Positions 1 through 8,552 are shown, numbered from the stretch's first letter. The stretch: DNA of 43,437 bases from Colwellia sp. (GCA_026196955.1 JAPHTO010000022.1:1-43437); one strand, 5' to 3'. Numbers and translations are program-made. Notes: a model not told the origin generated them from the letters alone.

Positions 1-97
1 ACTTAGAAAGGCTTCATACAGCTAACGGTGATCTGGCACCAGTAGAATATGAGCAAAGTTCCTTGAAAAAAGTGTCCTGATTTAGTTGTGCAGAACA
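1..97 (+). mobile_element. Right end of an IS3-family insertion sequence
   Basis: The first 97 bases are the 3' end of an IS. They hold the last codons of a transposase (3-80), then a terminal sequence ending in CAGAACA at 91-97. On the opposite strand the terminus reads TGTTCTGCACAACTAAATC, so the element has the TG...CA ends usual for the IS3 family. The transposase stop codon lies inside the terminal repeat, also usual for IS3. The boundary is placed at 97 because the minus-strand sulfatase frame is homologous up to base 98 (FFLYLAY) and loses all sulfatase character beyond it. The left end and any target duplication lie outside the window. Confidence 0.8.
3..80 (+). CDS. IS3-family transposase (OrfB), C-terminal end only
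   Basis: An open frame enters from the left edge at base 3 and stops at TGA 78-80. The 25 residues include RLHTANGDLAPVEYE, the typical tail of IS3-family DDE integrases (compare the general pattern R-x-H-x-x-x-G-x-L-x-P-x-x-[YF]-E after the catalytic Glu). The catalytic DDE residues would lie upstream, outside the window, so whether the transposase is intact cannot be judged. Confidence 0.75.
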   Translation, partial: LERLHTANGDLAPVEYEQSSLKKVS

Positions 98-763
98 ATA
101 GGCTAAATAAAGAAAGAAGGGTTTATCAGCAGAGCGTTCAATAAAGTGAACTGCTTCATGCGTAAACATTTCTGTTAGGTAACCGTTTGTATTTTGTATG
201 GGAGGCTCAGCAGAAAAGTTGCGATATATAGGTGTTTGCCATTTTTTCACCTGTTTTTTATCCGCTCTAACTTCACTGGCTTCGGAATAGTCATAGTCAT
301 GCGAGCCGCCAAGAAAACCATAGTAAAAATCAGCTCCTCGTTTTACTGGGTGACCATCGGTTGAGCCAAGGTGCCACTTTCCAACAACACCGGTTTGGTA
401 ACCTTGAGCTTTCATCATTTCCATAAACGTAGGCTGTGTTTCGGCTACTTTTGCCTTTTGGCCGTTGCCATAATAACCAAATTTCTGTTGGTAAACACCT
501 GTAACCAGTCCTGCGCGTGATGGGCCACATACTGAAGCAGATACATAAGCTTGAGAAAACTGTGTTCCTTGTTGAGCTAGTTTATCTATATTAGGGGTGC
601 GGATATCGGCATAGCCGTGGTAGCCGACATCTCCCCAACCCTGATCGTCTGAGTATATTACGATGACATTGGGTTTACTGCTTTTGCGGGCTTGATGCAT
701 GGATTCTTTAGCAGAGCCGATTGTCGTAGTGAATAACAACATTATAACGAGTATTCTAAGCAT
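98..763 (-). pseudogene. S1-family sulfatase interrupted by the IS3-family element
   Basis: This is the N-terminal 222 residues of a type I sulfatase, read from ATG at 763 (signal peptide MLRILVIMLLFTTTIGSA). An in-frame alternative start at 856 would only add a non-signal extension. The metal-binding DD is in VIYSDDQGWGD. The CGPSR motif, with Cys79 as the residue normally converted to formylglycine, is intact, and so is GKWHLGS. The frame is sulfatase-like up to FFLYLAY, and the IS terminus starts at the next base. Translation would add about 28 IS-encoded residues and stop at 14-16. The C-terminal half of the fold (about 200-250 residues, including the second metal/sulfate-binding residues) is missing, so the product should be inactive. 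It lies last in the minus-strand group with the GH43 gene. Confidence 0.85.
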
Positions 764-860
764 CTTTATCTCTTTGTAGGTCAGTGGGTTAAAATTGTTC
801 GTGTATAGCAATTGCGAGGAACTGTTTATAAAGAGCTTATAAAATGATAAACCCACAATG

Positions 861-2033
861 CTATTCTGACAGAGATTTAAGCAAATATTCTAAAGTCAGT
901 GGTTGTTTATTTTGTGGCGTTAAGTATTGTGAAAACTGGCTAAAATTAACATTATCCCAGTGTGGACTTTGGCTTAACGGCAGGTATGACTTTACATTTT
1001 CTTTCGTTATAATGCTAAAAGGGTAAAGTTTTTGTTCACTGTTTGAAAAGCTATTTATGCCATGGTGGTGATCAAAAGCCTTGATTAACGCCATTGTTGC
1101 TTGCATAAAGTGACCGCCAGCAGTTGCTGTCAATCCATTGTTATTAATTGAGCTAATAGCATCTGGTAAGCCTCCAATGCCGCCAATTACCATTTTATTT
1201 GGATGTTTTTTTATCGTATTGCTTTCTAATAAGGCTAGAGCTATAAGATCGGAGGCTACCCAAAGTATATTGGTGTGCGGGTGACGAGCTAATAGGGAGG
1301 AAACTTTATTGACGGCAATTTGAGGACTCCATTTAACGTGCACAACTTGGTTTAAACTCTCCGCTTGAAGTTGGCTGTTGAATAAGCCTTTCTCTCTTTT
1401 TTTAGATAACGCAGCATGATTTCCGCTGATGGCAATTAGACTGGCTGCTTCGTTGAGTCTTCGTTTGTTTTCCTTTATTAATGCGTTCGCTAATATTGTA
1501 CCTGCTTGTACATCATCAAAATAAACGCCACCAAGCCAGAATTTATACTTTACGCCAGGCTTACCAATGGCAAGCGCTTCTTTGGCTCCAATGTTATTCT
1601 CCAGACAAATAAATGGGACTTTTAAACTTTCAAGCTTGCTAAACTGACGCGTTGTGATGCCTTGCTGAGGATGAAAAATAATATAATCGGCACCGTTAGT
1701 CTTTTTATTTAATGATTTGATTGTCTCTAGGTATGCAAATCGATGAGAGCCACCATAAATAATGGTTAAGTCAACATTAAGGTTTTTTGCTGCCGCCTGC
1801 ACCAAGTTGGTTGTTAATTTCCAAAGCGGAAATTCAGCATAATGTGCTGGAATAGGGTAAATTAATACTACTTTCATTACCTGTTCAGACTTAGGTGTAG
1901 AGGCCAATGTAGCGAAAGGTGCGATACAGCACAAAAAAATAAAGCTACAAATCCACTTACTTATGCCGGATTTTATATGTTTTAAATATTCGATATGCTT
2001 AAAGGCAAAGTTAGAAATCACATTGGTATCCAT
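861..2033 (-). CDS. Periplasmic sugar-binding-like protein (Peripla_BP_4 / LacI-type fold)
   Basis: The mature part starts near MKVVLIYPIPAHYAEFP and runs through a two-lobe periplasmic-binding fold: GADYIIFHPQQG, WLGGVYFDDVQAG, LIAISGNHAAL, NILWVASDLIALALLES and VIGGIGGLPDAI are the beta-alpha landmarks of sugar-binding members. A hydrophobic export segment (ICSFIFLCCIAPFATLA) precedes it. The start is uncertain. ATG at 2033 gives 390 residues; a TTG at 2072 would overlap the end of the GH43 gene by 8 bases and suggest translational coupling. No ABC permease or ATPase is nearby, and the locus already has an MFS porter. It could therefore be a ligand sensor for a membrane kinase or cyclase (LuxP-like role) rather than a transport component; that role is inference. 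Confidence 0.7.
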   Translation of the reverse strand: MDTNVISNFAFKHIEYLKHIKSGISKWICSFIFLCCIAPFATLASTPKSEQVMKVVLIYPIPAHYAEFPLWKLTTNLVQAAAKNLNVDLTIIYGGSHRFAYLETIKSLNKKTNGADYIIFHPQQGITTRQFSKLESLKVPFICLENNIGAKEALAIGKPGVKYKFWLGGVYFDDVQAGTILANALIKENKRRLNEAASLIAISGNHAALSKKREKGLFNSQLQAESLNQVVHVKWSPQIAVNKVSSLLARHPHTNILWVASDLIALALLESNTIKKHPNKMVIGGIGGLPDAISSINNNGLTATAGGHFMQATMALIKAFDHHHGINSFSNSEQKLYPFSIITKENVKSYLPLSQSPHWDNVNFSQFSQYLTPQNKQPLTLEYLLKSLSE

Positions 2034-2064
2034 TTTTAAATGGTAGCGGAGTGAGCTATTAATC

Positions 2065-3936
2065 TCACTCAATTTTAATCAAAGGCGATTTTTCTGATAC
2101 ACCATTTTCATTAAACGCTTCGATAGAAAAATAATAGCTTTGTCCTATATTTAACGAACGAATGTCCTTTTCTGTCGGTTGATCTGCCCATATTTGATAC
2201 GTATGGTAAAGTTTATCTTCAGCTATACCCCAATTGATATTATAGCCAGTAATACTATTACTGCTAGTCGTACCCGATGGCTGTTGCCATGAAACTTTAG
2301 CGTTGCGTTGATCGAAAGGATCTCGTTTGACAGTCATGTTTGCAGGCACATTTGGTTTATCACCACTGCCTAGACCAAAGACCCGTATTTCACTAAGCGC
2401 TAGGTGTTTGGTTGCCACATGGATATTTTCAAAACGTACATAGCGTGCTTGTGTAGGCGCGGTTAATTCTATGTAGGGGTTTGAGCGGTTCTCTCTTTTT
2501 GCTAAATTATTACCGACTTCATGCCAGTTTTTATTATCATCAGATACAGATACTTTATAATGTGTGTAAACCTCTTGTTGATATTTTTCTAAGCCACCAG
2601 CTTTGGGTAATGGTGGAGCTAGCGCGGTATTAGTTACCCTATAATCTGCGTAGTTTAATTGAATTGCTTTAATATCAAATGATGCTTGTAAATCAATAAC
2701 TATAGCCTGATCAGCATTGTTATTTTCAGCCACCCAAAATGTTTGCGGATTTTCATCTGTGACTTTGTCTGAAGAATATTGCGGACTTAAATGGCTAGTA
2801 CTCCAACTCGGTTTTTTATAAGAAAGTAGCATCCAACCAGTGAATAGCTCGTCAGAATTTTGCCATTTTTTTGAGGGTGAGTGGTGCGGGAAGTCAGCAA
2901 AGCGACTACTAGAATACATATTGCCATCTTTATCAAATCCTGCTGGGATCATACTAATACGACGTTCAAATACCCAGTTAACACCAACCCAACTGGTGCC
3001 AGTATGCCAGTAATTTCCATATGCATCTTGAAAAGTATTGCCATGGCCCATGCCGTGGACAAAGCCGCCTGGTTTGTATGACATGGGGTTATGTTTAGCA
3101 TAGCTATAAGGGCCTAAAGGAGCATCAGCGACATAAACTCCGTCAGCATAGACGTTTTCGCTAGTGCCTGGTGCTGAGTATTGCAAATAGTATTTACCAT
3201 TGTTTTTGGTTAACTCTGAGCCTTCAATATAGGGATGTGTTTTTGAGGTGTGATCATGTCCAAATCGTTCCCAGCCATGCTGCTCAGGATAAAGGTTAAT
3301 TATCGACTTTAGCCAGCGATCAAGTTTTAAGCTGTTATCTTTTTGTTTTTTAAGTTTCGTCCCAAAAAGTGGAAAAACATTGGAAGAACCCCAAAAAATA
3401 TACCACTGGTCATTCTCATGATATAAGCCAGGATCCCATAAGTTACCATCTCCAACATTTGGAAAGCCAAGATCGTCATAGGCTATTTCAAACTTTCCGC
3501 TACTAGGATTATCACTCACATAGACACTGGTTTTAATATCTCTATTTGAGGCTAATAAATAGAGTTTGTTATTGAGTGAATAGGCAGCAGGGGCAATCAT
3601 ATCCTTATAATCTTCACCTGATTTTTTACTTTCAAAATAACTAACGGGCCACTTGTTTGTAGGGATAATATGTTGCCAATTAGCTAGGTCTGTAGAGTGC
3701 CAATATCCCCGTGCTGTAGTCGAGAACAGATAATAGCCTTGATGTTTACCATCCACTTGATGGTTTATTAGTACGGGATCGGCACTGCCTCTAGCCAGTA
3801 AGTTAGGCTCTTTGAAAAATTTACGTTTATCAGGTATTTCAGCATATTGGTAATCAATATCCATAGGATTGCAATAAGTGGCTGCTTTTGCAGTAAATAA
3901 TGGTGCTAGCAGTAGGCAGATATACTGATATTTCAT
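2065..3936 (-). CDS. Secreted GH43-family glycosidase with discoidin and FN3 domains
   Basis: This 623-residue protein has a signal peptide (MKYQYICLLLAPLFTAKA). A five-bladed GH43-type catalytic domain covers roughly residues 45-370. Candidate catalytic residues are Asp53 in GSADP (base), Asp168 in LWDPG (pKa modulator) and Glu238 in IEGSE (acid); His298 in GHGNTF matches the usual central metal/water ligand. An F5/8 type C (discoidin-like) carbohydrate-binding domain follows at about 385-525 and an FN3-like domain at about 530-623. GH43 enzymes are mostly beta-xylosidases or alpha-arabinofuranosidases, but specificity cannot be read here. The ATG at 3936 has AGGGAAAG upstream. A degenerate copy of the locus promoter element lies at 3996-4023. 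It is first in a group with the binding protein and the broken sulfatase. Confidence 0.8.
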   Translation of the reverse strand: MKYQYICLLLAPLFTAKAATYCNPMDIDYQYAEIPDKRKFFKEPNLLARGSADPVLINHQVDGKHQGYYLFSTTARGYWHSTDLANWQHIIPTNKWPVSYFESKKSGEDYKDMIAPAAYSLNNKLYLLASNRDIKTSVYVSDNPSSGKFEIAYDDLGFPNVGDGNLWDPGLYHENDQWYIFWGSSNVFPLFGTKLKKQKDNSLKLDRWLKSIINLYPEQHGWERFGHDHTSKTHPYIEGSELTKNNGKYYLQYSAPGTSENVYADGVYVADAPLGPYSYAKHNPMSYKPGGFVHGMGHGNTFQDAYGNYWHTGTSWVGVNWVFERRISMIPAGFDKDGNMYSSSRFADFPHHSPSKKWQNSDELFTGWMLLSYKKPSWSTSHLSPQYSSDKVTDENPQTFWVAENNNADQAIVIDLQASFDIKAIQLNYADYRVTNTALAPPLPKAGGLEKYQQEVYTHYKVSVSDDNKNWHEVGNNLAKRENRSNPYIELTAPTQARYVRFENIHVATKHLALSEIRVFGLGSGDKPNVPANMTVKRDPFDQRNAKVSWQQPSGTTSSNSITGYNINWGIAEDKLYHTYQIWADQPTEKDIRSLNIGQSYYFSIEAFNENGVSEKSPLIKIE

Positions 3937-3995
3937 GTGGCTTTCCCTTGTGGCTTATTAGTGTAACTTTATGCTTTTATTATTTTTCTTTTATC

Positions 3996-4023
3996 TATTA
4001 AGAGTCTCTCTTTCTCAAAAACC
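3996..4023 (-). promoter_or_regulatory. Locus promoter element, degenerate copy, before GH43 gene
   Basis: On the minus strand this reads GGTTT (4023-4019), 14 nt, then CTCTTAATA (4004-3996). Spacing equals that of the strong copies but each box has one or two changes. It lies 59 bp before the GH43 start, in the divergent intergenic region opposite the strong site at 4065-4092. Confidence 0.45.
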
Positions 4024-4064
4024 TCAATTTCAAGGTGATTTTTATAAAATAATATTTGATTTGT

Positions 4065-4092
4065 GGATTTAGCGGGGTAAGTGCTCTTTATT
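4065..4092 (+). promoter_or_regulatory. Locus promoter element before serine hydrolase gene
   Basis: GGATT at 4065-4069, a 14-nt spacer, then CTCTTTATT at 4084-4092, followed by A. It lies 44 bp before the TTG start at 4137. One of nine copies of the same bipartite element in the window. Confidence 0.7.
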
Positions 4093-4136
4093 AAGGAATG
4101 AAAAATAATGCCTTAACTGTTGAGGAATAAATTATC

Positions 4137-5330
4137 TTGAAAGATCTGCTGTTACTAAAATCCATGTGTTTATTAGCAATCATTATCTTGTTAAGTAGTG
4201 GATTCGTTGTTTTTGCTAAAGAGACTTCCAAAGCCGATGGTTTGATCGATCCTGGTATTTCAATAACAGCAGCAGAGCGCTTAATAGCAAAATCACCAAG
4301 ACAAGCCGTTAAAGCAAAACCATATAGTATCCCAGTAAAACTGAATGATGGTTTATCGGTTGGTGATCTTAGTCAACAGTTTACAAGCACGGCTAGTATC
4401 ACTGAGCTTGCCAGTAAAATATCTCAAGGTGAGTTCAACCATATTGATAGTTTGTTAATTAGTAAAAATGGCCAATTGGTTTTTGAACAATATTGGCAAC
4501 AAGCCGCCCAAGATAAGCCGCACTTTGTTGCTTCTATTACAAAAAATATGATTTCTAATGCCATTGGCAAGGCAATTGAGCTTGGCATGATAGCCAGTGT
4601 TAATGATCCTATCATCCGTTACTTTCCCGAATTTGATCAAAGCCGTCTTGCCCAAGGTGTAGAAACCATCACCATAAGTCATTTGTTAAGTATGCGTTCA
4701 GGGTTACGATTTACAGATAACAAAATGGAAGCTAACTATCTGATGACAGATCATGTTCAGTATTTTCTTAGTCAAAGTCAGCCTGTTTCAAACAATAAAC
4801 AATTTAAATACCAGCATAGCGACCCAGAAATATTAGCCCACTTAATTCATAAAGTTTCAGGACAGCAGCCTGAGCAATTTTTACTAGAGCATTATTTTAA
4901 GCCACTTGGTATTAGTAACTTTACTTGGCAAAAATCTAGTTGCGGTATTTCACAAGGCGCGGCGGGTATGGCATTCACATCAAGAGATATGCTTAAAATT
5001 GGACTAACCATGAATAACCAAGGAAAGTTTAACAATAAGCAAGTGCTATCTAGCCAATGGTTAAGGGAAGCAATCATACCCAGAACCCAAAGAGCTAATT
5101 ACGGTTACTTTTGGTGGCTCGATACTATCGATGTTGATGGTGAAAACCTTGCAAATATTACTGCCCGCGGTGCTAGGGGGCAGTTTATATATATGGTACC
5201 TAAACATGATTTAGTGGTGGTAGTAACGAGTAATAACGAAGGTATGAAACGGCGAGTACCATTAAGTTTTATTCCTGAATATATTGTTTCATCGACAGTG
5301 AATAAAAGAATGCCAATAAAGAGCTATTAA
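4137..5330 (+). CDS. Beta-lactamase-fold serine hydrolase (class C-related, COG1680)
   Basis: This 397-residue secreted protein has the class C beta-lactamase / penicillin-binding fold. The signal segment is LLAIIILLSSGFVVFA. The nucleophile motif is S-x-x-K (SITK, Ser133 and Lys136), followed by a Y-x-H/S motif in KYQHSDPEILAHLI and a C-terminal region around GARGQFIYMVP that stands in for the KTG strand. Members act as esterases, amidases or peptidases, so the substrate is unknown; in this setting an esterase removing acyl groups from the glycan is possible but is inference. The start is TTG at 4137, chosen for GAGGA at 4122-4126; an in-frame ATG at 4164 would shorten the signal peptide. 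It heads a group with the esterase remnant and the COG5368 enzyme. Confidence 0.75.
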   Translation: MKDLLLLKSMCLLAIIILLSSGFVVFAKETSKADGLIDPGISITAAERLIAKSPRQAVKAKPYSIPVKLNDGLSVGDLSQQFTSTASITELASKISQGEFNHIDSLLISKNGQLVFEQYWQQAAQDKPHFVASITKNMISNAIGKAIELGMIASVNDPIIRYFPEFDQSRLAQGVETITISHLLSMRSGLRFTDNKMEANYLMTDHVQYFLSQSQPVSNNKQFKYQHSDPEILAHLIHKVSGQQPEQFLLEHYFKPLGISNFTWQKSSCGISQGAAGMAFTSRDMLKIGLTMNNQGKFNNKQVLSSQWLREAIIPRTQRANYGYFWWLDTIDVDGENLANITARGARGQFIYMVPKHDLVVVVTSNNEGMKRRVPLSFIPEYIVSSTVNKRMPIKSY

Positions 5331-5331
5331 A

Positions 5332-5478
5332 ATGAAACTCTTAAAATGTTGCCTGCTGAGAGTGAGTTTTGTGATCAGCTACCCTAATGCAGTACATGGA
5401 TTTTTTAATGGTAAAACCTACCGTAAAGAAACGTTAAATGAAATGCTGACATTTTTGACTTCACTGCATTGGATTTAA
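5332..5478 (+). pseudogene. Remnant of a secreted alpha/beta-hydrolase esterase (48 codons)
   Basis: One base after the previous stop, ATG at 5332 opens 48 codons. The first 16 residues (MKLLKCCLLRVSFVIS) look like a signal peptide. The last 32 (from YPNAVHGFFNGKTYRKETL to LTFLTSLHWI) match the C-terminal end of COG0657/BD-FAE esterases, which normally read about HGFFN...Y..T...M..FL..LGW, with the catalytic His in HGF. The roughly 250 residues between, including the GxSxG nucleophile, are absent. This looks like an internal in-frame deletion of an exported esterase. It may still be transcribed between its neighbours but cannot be an active enzyme. Confidence 0.65.
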
Positions 5479-5516
5479 CAACGTTAACTTTTTTTAAACC
5501 GTAATGAGAAAATAAT

Positions 5517-6806
5517 ATGAGCTTTAAACAAGATCTGATTTTTATAAAACTATTGTTACTTTTTACTCTGTTGATTTTCACTAGTCATGGGCATGCAACG
5601 TCGCTTTCAGACGATAAAATTATTCATAAGCTCTATCATGACAGTTATAAATTTTGGCAAGAAATTCGCCAACCTAATGGCGTGTATCGAGATGGTTTTC
5701 AATTAAAGAAAAAACAATCTGTTAGGGGCTCTATTGCCAATGCGGGTATGGGGTTGATGTCTTTGGCTGTCGGACATGCTCAAGGGTGGGAGCCTAATGC
5801 TGAGGCTTTAGCCATTCAAACATTAAAAACATTATCAGGACAAACGCCTGGTTTTACTCCGGCTAGAAATGATGCTGGTTGTTATATGCATTTTTTCAAT
5901 GTTAATACTGGCAAGGCGATGAGTAAAGATTTTAGCCCGATAGACACCGACATCATGCTACTTGGTGCTGTTTTTATTAGTAACTATTTTTCAGAGAGCA
6001 AAGAGCTCGCACAACTCACAAAGCATTTACTCAACTCAGTGGATCAATCAAAATTTGTTGGCGATCCCAAGAAAGGCCAAATTGCACTTTCTATGAAGCA
6101 AAACGGTGAGCCGAGTGGCGCTTGGACTATTCCGTTTAACGAATATATGATCGTTGCATGGATGGCAAAAATACAAAACCCCAGCGAAAATTCCCCAGCA
6201 AGTCAGTTATGGAAAAACCACTATCAATCACCGAAAAACCTAGTAAAGGCTAAATTTGGTAAAGCAAAAATCCCTGTGCTTTCGGTGCATAGTAAACGGT
6301 ATGTGTCTATGTTCAACTTTTTGTTTAATTTTTACTTTGTTCATCATTTTTCTAGCAACCCAGAATACTTACAGGCAATGAGAAATGCTGCCAAGGCAGA
6401 TTATAGTTGGTGGCAAGCCCAAGGTATAAAAGGCTGGCAAGGCTATGAGTGGGGCACAGGAGCAGGTGCTACGATAACTGGTTATCATGCGGATAGAATA
6501 TTTAATAAGGGGGGACGTGATAGTAACCCTTATCAAATTGTTTCACCTCATATTCTTGCGGGGTTCTCGCCAGTGGTACCGAGTGTAAAATTAGACTTGA
6601 TTGATATGTATCGTGATACCTCGTCTCGAGCACTCTATTCTTTAAATGACAATACGCAAGTACTGTGGCGATATAGTCTTAAAGAGAAAAACTGGCGAGC
6701 GAAAGCGATACAAGGGGTAGATTTTTCAACTATGCTATTTGGTTTAGCGGCATTGCCTGAATTTTTAGGACCGCAATTTTTCAATCGTTACAATGACTTT
6801 AAGTAA
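5517..6806 (+). CDS. Exported (alpha/alpha)-barrel glycosidase, COG5368 / GH144-like
   Basis: This 429-residue protein has an N-terminal signal segment (LLLLFTLLIFTSHGHA). The body matches the landmarks of the COG5368 'glycoamylase-like' family, which includes GH144 endo-beta-1,2-glucanases. These are SIANAGMGLMSLAVGHAQGW (usual SIAATGFGL...GVERGW), CYMHFFNVNTGKAM (FFYHFLDMETG), SPIDTDIMLLGAVF (SSIDTALLLAGAL), PFNEYMIVAWM (GYNEAMILY), then YEWGTGAGATITGYHADR and SPHILAGFSP. The match is from memory of the family pattern; exact linkage specificity is open and beta-1,2-glucan is not implied. No promoter element lies directly before it, so it is probably co-transcribed with the serine hydrolase. 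Confidence 0.65.
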   Translation: MSFKQDLIFIKLLLLFTLLIFTSHGHATSLSDDKIIHKLYHDSYKFWQEIRQPNGVYRDGFQLKKKQSVRGSIANAGMGLMSLAVGHAQGWEPNAEALAIQTLKTLSGQTPGFTPARNDAGCYMHFFNVNTGKAMSKDFSPIDTDIMLLGAVFISNYFSESKELAQLTKHLLNSVDQSKFVGDPKKGQIALSMKQNGEPSGAWTIPFNEYMIVAWMAKIQNPSENSPASQLWKNHYQSPKNLVKAKFGKAKIPVLSVHSKRYVSMFNFLFNFYFVHHFSSNPEYLQAMRNAAKADYSWWQAQGIKGWQGYEWGTGAGATITGYHADRIFNKGGRDSNPYQIVSPHILAGFSPVVPSVKLDLIDMYRDTSSRALYSLNDNTQVLWRYSLKEKNWRAKAIQGVDFSTMLFGLAALPEFLGPQFFNRYNDFK

Positions 6807-6854
6807 TCAATTACTGATAAGAGATTATTTTAAGAAAAACGAGTTATTTATTAC

Positions 6855-6882
6855 GGATTACCGCTGCCAATCACTCTTTATT
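6855..6882 (+). promoter_or_regulatory. Locus promoter element before MFS porter gene
   Basis: TTAC precedes GGATT at 6855-6859; a 14-nt spacer and CTCTTTATT at 6874-6882 follow. The MFS start (TTG 6982) is 99 bp downstream. The element overlaps a weak hairpin at 6863-6900. Confidence 0.7.
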
Positions 6883-6900
6883 TATATAGGCGGCAGTTTT
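6863..6900 (+). terminator. Weak hairpin after COG5368 gene
   Basis: GCTGCC (6863-6868) can pair with GGCGGC (6889-6894) with one G-T wobble, followed by AGTTTTATTT. The 20-nt loop contains the CTCTTTATT box of the promoter element, so terminator and promoter overlap. Stem is short and the call is weak. Confidence 0.35.
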
Positions 6901-6981
6901 ATTTGTAATTGGTGTTCACTAATAAAAGAAATACTGTCAGTTTCATCAATAGTAATTAAAATATTGAAATAGGATGTTACT

Positions 6982-8424
6982 TTGGACGCAGATCAACTTG
7001 AGAGTAATTCACTCGTGTGTGAACAAGAAACACAAGAAGAAAATAAACTCTTTATCGTAATCATAAGCTGTATCGCTGCCATAGGTGGCTTTTTATTTGG
7101 TTTCGACAGTGGTGTAATTAATGGCACGGTTGATGGTTTGAAAGTGGCATTTTCAGCCGATGATATTGGCACAGGTTTTAATGTTGCCAGTATGTTGCTT
7201 GGCTGTGCTGTAGGGGCATTTTTTGCGGGTAAATTGTCTGATATTTATGGCCGTAAAAATATTCTATTACTTTCAGCTGTATTCTTTTTGATCAGTGCTT
7301 GGGGATCAGGTGCTAGTGAAGTGTCTTTAGAGTTTGTGCTTTATAGAATACTAGGTGGTTTAGCTGTTGGAGCGGCTTCAGTAATGACTCCAGCCTACAT
7401 CAGTGAAATAGCACCAGCTCGTTATCGCGGCACATTAACGTCTATTCAGCAAATAGCTATTATTCTTGGTTTATTTTCTGCTTTTATCAGTAATTACTTG
7501 TTGGCCTCTTATGCAGGAGGCTCTATGGCTAAACTATGGCTTGATATAGACGCATGGCGCTGGATGTTCTGGATTGAAATTGCACCAGCAACAATCTTCT
7601 TTGTGGGTCTATTGATGATCCCTGAAAGTCCACGTTTTTTAGTGGCTAATCAGAAGAAAAAACAAGCTCTAGCGGTATTAAGTAAGCTGTATGGTCAAGT
7701 GAGTAGTCAGAAAAAAGTCGATGAAATTGAGCAGTCACTGGCTGCTGATAAACATAAGCCAAGCTTGAGCGATCTTAAACACAAGCATACAGGTAAAATA
7801 AAAAAGGTAGTTTGGATAGGTATTGGTTTAGCCATGCTACAGCAACTTGTGGGTATTAATGTTGTTTTTTATTACGGCTCTGTACTTTGGCAGGCAGCAG
7901 GTTTCTCTGAAAGTGATGCCTTAATGATCAACATTATCAGTGGCTTTGTCAGTATTTTTGCCTGTTTAATTACCATTGTCTATATCGATAAACTTGGTCG
8001 TAAGCCTTTCTTACTATTAGGCTCTTTAGGGATGGCAATTACCTTATCAATTATGGTTTATGCTTTTGCTAATGCAGAGCAAGATATCCATGGTCAACTA
8101 CAGTTAGGTGAATACGGTTTACTTGCCTTGATTGCGGCGAATGTTTATGTGTTCTTCTTTAACATGTCTTGGGGACCTGTTATGTGGGTAATGCTAGGTG
8201 AAATGTTCCCTAACCAAATTCGAGGCTCAGGTCTTGCTGTTAGTGGTCTAGCACAGTGGGGCGCAAATTTTGTCATTACCATGAGCTTTCCAGTATTACT
8301 GGCGAGTTACGGATTAGCATTTAGTTATAGTTTATATGCAGGTTTCTCCGTGGTCTCTTTTGCTTTTGTTTATTATGTTGTTCGCGAAACAAAAGGGCTT
8401 GAGTTAGAACAAATGAGTGATTAA
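6982..8424 (+). CDS. MFS sugar porter (XylE/GalP-like), inner membrane
   Basis: This 480-residue, 12-helix major-facilitator protein belongs to the sugar porter family. Visible signatures are GGFLFGFDSGVINGT in helix 1, GKLSDIYGRKN between helices 2 and 3, PESPRFL at the end of helix 6, QQLVGINVVFYYG in helix 7, DKLGRKPFLLLG between helices 8 and 9, and the C-terminal RETKGLELEQ. It should import a free monosaccharide, or possibly a disaccharide, by proton symport once the periplasmic enzymes have released it. The start is TTG with AGGA at 6971-6974; there is no better ATG. It stands alone, with its own promoter element upstream and a terminator downstream. Confidence 0.9.
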   Translation: MDADQLESNSLVCEQETQEENKLFIVIISCIAAIGGFLFGFDSGVINGTVDGLKVAFSADDIGTGFNVASMLLGCAVGAFFAGKLSDIYGRKNILLLSAVFFLISAWGSGASEVSLEFVLYRILGGLAVGAASVMTPAYISEIAPARYRGTLTSIQQIAIILGLFSAFISNYLLASYAGGSMAKLWLDIDAWRWMFWIEIAPATIFFVGLLMIPESPRFLVANQKKKQALAVLSKLYGQVSSQKKVDEIEQSLAADKHKPSLSDLKHKHTGKIKKVVWIGIGLAMLQQLVGINVVFYYGSVLWQAAGFSESDALMINIISGFVSIFACLITIVYIDKLGRKPFLLLGSLGMAITLSIMVYAFANAEQDIHGQLQLGEYGLLALIAANVYVFFFNMSWGPVMWVMLGEMFPNQIRGSGLAVSGLAQWGANFVITMSFPVLLASYGLAFSYSLYAGFSVVSFAFVYYVVRETKGLELEQMSD

Positions 8425-8445
8425 TTACTCTGTTAAGAAAAAACT

Positions 8446-8482
8446 GGGTTTTAGGTTAAATTTATTAATTTAAAACCCTTTT
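8446..8482 (+). terminator. Intrinsic terminator after MFS gene
   Basis: GGGTTTTA (8446-8453) pairs with TAAAACCC (8471-8478), followed by TTTT. It separates the MFS gene from the sigma-factor operon. Confidence 0.65.
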
Positions 8483-8552
8483 AAAAATAAGTAGTTATTG
8501 AGATGATATCAATTATTTTAAATAAAATTGAAAATAATTGAAAAATCATTGT

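Noticed and set aside
844..1026. Short plus-strand frame overlapping the end of the binding-protein gene
   Set aside because: It is mostly antisense to real coding sequence and has no recognisable content.
5315..5323. Minus-strand CTCTTTATT box inside the end of the serine hydrolase gene
   Set aside because: No GGATT-like box at the right distance and no minus-strand gene downstream; it is ordinary coding sequence.
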